8,584 nucleotides of DNA, taken from the NCBI GenBank assembly GCA_947177325.1, contig CAMWUH010000074.1, forward strand, positions 1-8,584, read 5' to 3'. Source of the stretch: an uncultured Bacteroidales bacterium (lineage in GTDB: Bacteria; Bacteroidota; Bacteroidia; Bacteroidales; Muribaculaceae). The position numbers and the translations under genes are program-made. Shown here in pieces: positions 6,567 through 8,584 of this stretch. The notes under the pieces are model-generated. The model had not been told where the DNA came from, made no database searches, and saw only the letters and a list, made by a program, of their open reading frames with translations. Numbering within the stretch: the stretch's first letter is position 1; every line of letters begins with the position of its first letter.

Positions 6567-7688
6567 TTATTGATAGTTATTGATAATGGCAGCGATTTCT
6601 TCAGCCTGGGTGGGAGAGGTAGTGCGCGTTATTGGAAGGGAGATGACTTCGTTGGCAAGCTGCTCGGTGATTGGGAGAGGAGCGTGGGGTAGATGGCTTA
6701 GAGCCGGCTGGAGATGGGGCGGAGTTGCGTAATGGATATCGGTTTGGACCCCGTTGTCATCAAGATAGCGGCGAAGTCGGTCGCGATTGTCAGAACGAAT
6801 TACAAATTGATGCCACACCTGGCTACCTTTTTCAAGCTCGGCCGGCAGTGTTACCAACGGGTTTTTAATGCCCCGTAGATATTTGGAGGCGAGATGCCGG
6901 CGGTAGAGATTCTCATCATCCAAATGCGCCAATTTTACATTTAATACTGCAGCCTGCATAGGGTCCATGCGGCAATTGAATCCGGCATAAATGTTGTGGT
7001 AGCGACGGTCACTGCCATAATTAGCGAGCGCGCGGACGGCTGCTGCCAGTTGGGAATCAAATGTTGCAACGGCACCGGCATCGCCCATAGCACCGATATT
7101 CTTAGTGGGGTAGAAACTGAAAGCTGCAGCGTGGCCGAGAGAACCGGTAACGGCCGATTGGTTGAAACCTTCGGTTTCGGCAACGGCGCCGATGGCCTGG
7201 GCGTTATCTTCAAGGATCAGCAGATTGTTGGCGATGCAGAAATCGCGCAGGGCAGAGTCGAAGCATGGACGGCCATAAAGGTGAACGGTCATGACAGCGC
7301 GAGTCAGAGGCGTAAGGTATTCGGCGAGGCGGTCGGTATCGAGGTTGTGGGTGACGGGAGAGGGCTCTGCGAGCACCGGAGTTAATCCGGCATCGATAAT
7401 GGCGAGTATGGTAGCCACGTAGGTGTTGGCCGGCACGATTACTTCATCACCTTTGTTGAGCTTTCCGGTGATTACCAAAGCGCGCATCATAAGGCGCAGT
7501 GCGTCGAGTCCATTGCTGACGGCAACGATGTGGGCGCCGGCGGTCAGTTCAGAGAGATTAGATTCAAAGCGCTGATTTTCTTCGCCACCGATATATCGAC
7601 CGGAGGCGGCTACCCGTGCAACGGCCTCCTGAATTTCGGATAAGTAGGGAGCGTTAGCATCGGCCAGATTTAAGAATGGGTATTTCAT
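6567..7688 (-). CDS. DegT/DnrJ/EryC1/StrS sugar-nucleotide aminotransferase, probably FdtB/QdtB type
   Basis: This 373-residue PLP enzyme has full family length. Landmarks are GRYIGGEENQRFE (30-42), the SNG phosphate-binding turn (58-60), PANTYVAT (86-93), EDNAQAIGA with Asp161 and Gln164, the Schiff-base lysine Lys196 in SFYPTKNIGAMGD, NYGSDRRYHN (223-232), GFNCRMDPMQAAVL (236-249) and IHYATPPHLQPAL (318-330). The family moves an amino group from glutamate to a keto sugar nucleotide. The gene follows an FdtA/WxcM-type 3,4-ketoisomerase by 10 bases. That pairing is the usual arrangement for dTDP-3-amino-3,6-dideoxy sugars (Fuc3N or Qui3N), so a 3-aminotransferase role is likely. Which epimer is made depends on the ketoisomerase and cannot be read from sequence alone. 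The start ATG gives a complete N-terminus (MKYPFLNLADANAPY). Confidence 0.92.
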   Translation of the reverse strand: MKYPFLNLADANAPYLSEIQEAVARVAASGRYIGGEENQRFESNLSELTAGAHIVAVSNGLDALRLMMRALVITGKLNKGDEVIVPANTYVATILAIIDAGLTPVLAEPSPVTHNLDTDRLAEYLTPLTRAVMTVHLYGRPCFDSALRDFCIANNLLILEDNAQAIGAVAETEGFNQSAVTGSLGHAAAFSFYPTKNIGAMGDAGAVATFDSQLAAAVRALANYGSDRRYHNIYAGFNCRMDPMQAAVLNVKLAHLDDENLYRRHLASKYLRGIKNPLVTLPAELEKGSQVWHQFVIRSDNRDRLRRYLDDNGVQTDIHYATPPHLQPALSHLPHAPLPITEQLANEVISLPITRTTSPTQAEEIAAIINNYQ

Positions 7689-7698
7689 AATCAGTCGG

Positions 7699-8584
7699 TT
7701 ATCCCTTCCCGGCGGTTAATTGTTTGAAGATTTGATAGTCGCGAACGTAGTCATCAGCTTCGTAAAGCAGGTTGCTGAGAACTAACGTGGAGGCACCGGA
7801 TGAATAGTTGTCGAGCGAGCGCCAGATGCCGGCCGGCACGTAAAGTGCCCGATATGGGCGGTTGAGGGTGAACCGACGGGTTTCGTCGCCGTCGCTGACG
7901 GTCACATCAAAGCTGCCCGAGGCGGCAACAATGATTTCCTGCTCGCGAAAGTGGGAATGCCCCCCGCGCTCGGCGTCGCCGGGTACGTCGTAAAGGTAAA
8001 ATACCCGGCGCGTGGTGAAATCGACCGCATTGTTGGCGTTGTCGACCACAGTCAAAGAGCCTTGCGGGTCGATGTGGCGGGGTAACTCGATGATGCGACA
8101 ATCGGCAACGGATGACGATGCGTGTGGGTCAACAGTAGGATAGGTGAAAGGTGGAGGAGCGGGGAGGAGCGTGGGCGCCGGCATTGCTTCAAGCGAAGCA
8201 AACTGCGCTGCATAGGAGTCAAATTGGCGAATGTAATCACTCTCATCGTAAGGGGTTGATGAGAGCACCATAGCTACGGCGTTGGTTGAGAAATTGTCAA
8301 TTCTTCGCCAGGTCATCGGTGGGATTTTCAGGCCGAGGTAAGAACGATTGAGGTGAACGGTGGTTTCTTTGCCTGCCGTGTCGGTTATTACAACATCGAA
8401 GCTCCCTGACAGGGCTACAATCAGTTCGCTGGCACGATGGAAGGCATGGCCATGGCGAAGAGCTCCGCCGGGCACATCGTAAATCCAGTAAACGCGGGCA
8501 ATCTCAAAGTCGATACCTGTGGCCGGCTGAATGAACGACAAGTTGCCTCGGCGGTCAAGGATACGAGGGAGGTCAACTAATTCG
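7699..8584 (-). CDS. Tandem FdtA/WxcM-type cupin protein (sugar-nucleotide ketoisomerase), 5' end missing
   Basis: The frame is open to the right edge. The codons before the TTG at 8541 read ELVDLPRILDRRGN, the expected start of a WxcM domain, so TTG is not the start and the true start is just outside the window. Counted from that TTG, the first cupin domain runs to about 115 and the second covers about 147-276, joined by a Pro/Ala-rich linker (about 117-146). Single-domain relatives are about 135-140 residues, so this is a fused pair. The second domain has the family His pair (RGGHSH, His195 and His197). The first reads RHGHAFH, with Phe34 replacing the second His. Both keep the YDVPG strand, SGSFDV, P..xWR and the DDY(I/V)R end. 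The expected reaction is 3,4-keto isomerisation of dTDP-4-keto-6-deoxyglucose, giving the substrate of the aminotransferase encoded next door. The first domain may be structural or inactive. Confidence 0.88.
   Translation of the reverse strand, partial: ELVDLPRILDRRGNLSFIQPATGIDFEIARVYWIYDVPGGALRHGHAFHRASELIVALSGSFDVVITDTAGKETTVHLNRSYLGLKIPPMTWRRIDNFSTNAVAMVLSSTPYDESDYIRQFDSYAAQFASLEAMPAPTLLPAPPPFTYPTVDPHASSSVADCRIIELPRHIDPQGSLTVVDNANNAVDFTTRRVFYLYDVPGDAERGGHSHFREQEIIVAASGSFDVTVSDGDETRRFTLNRPYRALYVPAGIWRSLDNYSSGASTLVLSNLLYEADDYVRDYQIFKQLTAGKG

Noticed and set aside
6567..6585. Tandem TTATTGATA repeat with a 10-base period
   Set aside because: It is the end of the aminotransferase (Ile-Asn-Asn-Tyr-Gln-stop read on the minus strand) and only two copies are present, so coincidence is likely.
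8539..8541. TTG as the start of the tandem WxcM gene
   Set aside because: The upstream codons encode DLPRILDRRGN, the conserved beginning of the domain, so the start lies outside the window.

Overview
The window looks like chromosomal DNA of a gut-type Bacteroidales, plausibly a Muribaculaceae- or Bacteroides-like organism. This rests on several things seen together: a DUF6377/SusR-like membrane regulator, a secreted protein with starch-binding-like modules and a type IX-like C-terminal domain, A/T-rich start contexts with no Shine-Dalgarno sequence, and a Bacteroidetes-style -7 element (TAAATTTG). Species assignment is inference; there is no rRNA or other marker here.

Layout: two genes on the plus strand converge on three genes on the minus strand. 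From the left edge to 1292 lies the 3' part of a membrane-anchored regulator whose 5' end is outside the window. A 212-base gap with candidate promoter elements and short direct repeats leads to a 1294-residue secreted protein (1505-5389). Its order is: signal peptide, beta-sandwich module, degenerate CBM26-like module, two SusE/SusF-like starch-binding-like domains, SGNH/DUF4886-like hydrolase, Ig-like domain, a second copy of the beta-sandwich module, an intact-looking CBM26-like module and a T9SS-type C-terminal domain. A strong hairpin terminator follows at 5407-5446.

The minus strand reads right to left: a tandem-cupin FdtA/WxcM-type sugar-nucleotide ketoisomerase (running off the right edge), a DegT/DnrJ/EryC1/StrS aminotransferase 10 bases downstream, and a DUF3298 lipoprotein 35 bases after that, closed by a terminator at 5564-5608. 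The first two form the typical pair for making a dTDP-3-amino-3,6-dideoxyhexose for surface glycans. The link of the lipoprotein to that pathway is positional only.

The most interesting items are the modular hydrolase, which puts a probable esterase between duplicated carbohydrate-recognition cassettes of which one has lost its sugar-stacking aromatics, and the tandem WxcM protein, in which one of the two cupin domains has lost half of its active-site His pair. No tRNA, rRNA, CRISPR array or mobile element was seen.
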